From Mucilaginibacter sp. (GTDB lineage: Bacteria; Bacteroidota; Bacteroidia; Sphingobacteriales; Sphingobacteriaceae), in assembly GCA_030445275.1 (NCBI GenBank), contig JAUCSE010000067.1:1-60004 (forward strand): 60,004 nt of DNA. The letters run 5' to 3'. The translations under genes and the position numbers were made by a program. Positions 59,884 to 60,004 of this stretch are shown piece after piece. How positions within the stretch are numbered: position 1 is the first letter of the stretch; every line of letters begins with the position of its first letter. The notes beneath the pieces were generated by a model, which worked only from the letters and a program-made list of their open reading frames with translations, was not told the origin of the DNA and did not search any database.

Positions 59884-60004
59884 AGGCTAAAGGCTAAAGG
59901 CTAAAGGCTAAAGGCTAAAGGCTAAAGGCTAAAGGCTAAAGGCTAAAGGCTAAAGGCTAAAGGCTAAAGGCTAAAGGCTAAAGGCTAAAGGCTAAAGGCT
60001 AAAG
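59881..60004. repeat. Perfect heptanucleotide tandem repeat (TAAAGGC)n
   Basis: TAAAGGC is repeated without error 17 times from 59881, followed by TAAAG at the window edge, so the array continues beyond it. The first TAA is the stop codon of the lipoprotein gene. All three plus frames have a TAA and all minus frames a TAG within 21 bases, so it is non-coding on both strands. Its length makes it prone to slippage. Confidence 0.97.

Noticed and set aside
59881..60004. CRISPR array
   Set aside because: The repeat unit is 7 bases with no spacers; no cas genes are present.
1..60004. tRNA, rRNA or riboswitch genes
   Set aside because: No cloverleaf with CCA-end pattern, no rRNA-like block and no recognised riboswitch core was seen by eye; small RNAs may have been missed.

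Overview
The window looks like chromosomal DNA of a member of the Bacteroidota, most likely the Sphingobacteriaceae (Mucilaginibacter/Pedobacter-like). The grounds are a surface protein with a type IX secretion C-terminal sorting domain, a GldC homologue, many lipoproteins with Bacteroidota-style lipoboxes, few visible Shine-Dalgarno sites, TTG...TAnnTTTG-like promoter elements, and intergenic hairpins of the GTCATTGCGAGG type. The genus is an inference. No rRNA, tRNA, CRISPR array, prophage or transposase gene was seen.

Layout. 0-5.4 kb: respiratory complex I genes nuoB and nuoA (minus) and a solitary nuoD (plus), separated by a flavoprotein gene, a glycosyltransferase gene and a 0.6-kb element with long inverted arms. 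5.5-9.2 kb: an ECF sigma factor followed by a membrane protein that joins an anti-sigma-like N-terminus to a trypsin/HtrA-type protease, divergent from two tandem-duplicated lipoproteins with DSAK repeats; then a 54-residue lipoprotein and a Lar-like zinc ribbon. 9.2-14.6 kb: a double-ATPase ModF-like protein, a large T9SS-exported protein and a small signal-peptide/C-terminal-anchor protein. 14.6-18.2 kb: minus-strand housekeeping genes (DUF4136 lipoprotein, Maf, KdsC-like phosphatase, IscX, 2Fe-2S ferredoxin, DUF2520 protein). 18.2-28 kb: an alpha/beta hydrolase, then a spread-out cytochrome c maturation locus (ccmF, ccmE, ccmD-like, ccmC, ccmB) interrupted by glutamate dehydrogenase and a carboxypeptidase-regulatory-domain protein. 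28.3-36 kb: a DNA methyltransferase-repair gene, then an overlapping signalling operon (CHASE3/GAF hybrid kinase, CheR, CheB, second hybrid kinase). 36-45.4 kb: GldC, DEAD-box helicase, dihydroorotase, CutC, asparaginase family, DUF2007, and a WYL regulator with EVE, SRPBCC and GyrI-like genes. 45.4-60 kb: a peptidase/beta-propeller/barrel protein, a second ECF sigma factor with a membrane partner, VOC protein, second Lar-like zinc ribbon, GH16 glucanase, metallophosphoesterase, Lrp regulator with a DMT exporter, DUF2130, YceI, a lipoprotein, and a perfect heptanucleotide tandem repeat that runs off the right end.

The most interesting items are: (1) the sigma factor/anti-sigma-protease pair, which puts a protease on the regulator itself; (2) a Ccm locus whose CcmE has CxxxY instead of HxxxY and which shows no ccmG or ccmH, resembling the variant called System I*; (3) the kinase-CheR-CheB-kinase operon without chemotaxis receptors; (4) the large inverted-repeat element with a decayed relative 50 kb away, together with about ten copies of hairpin repeats in intergenic gaps; and (5) the 17-copy TAAAGGC repeat.
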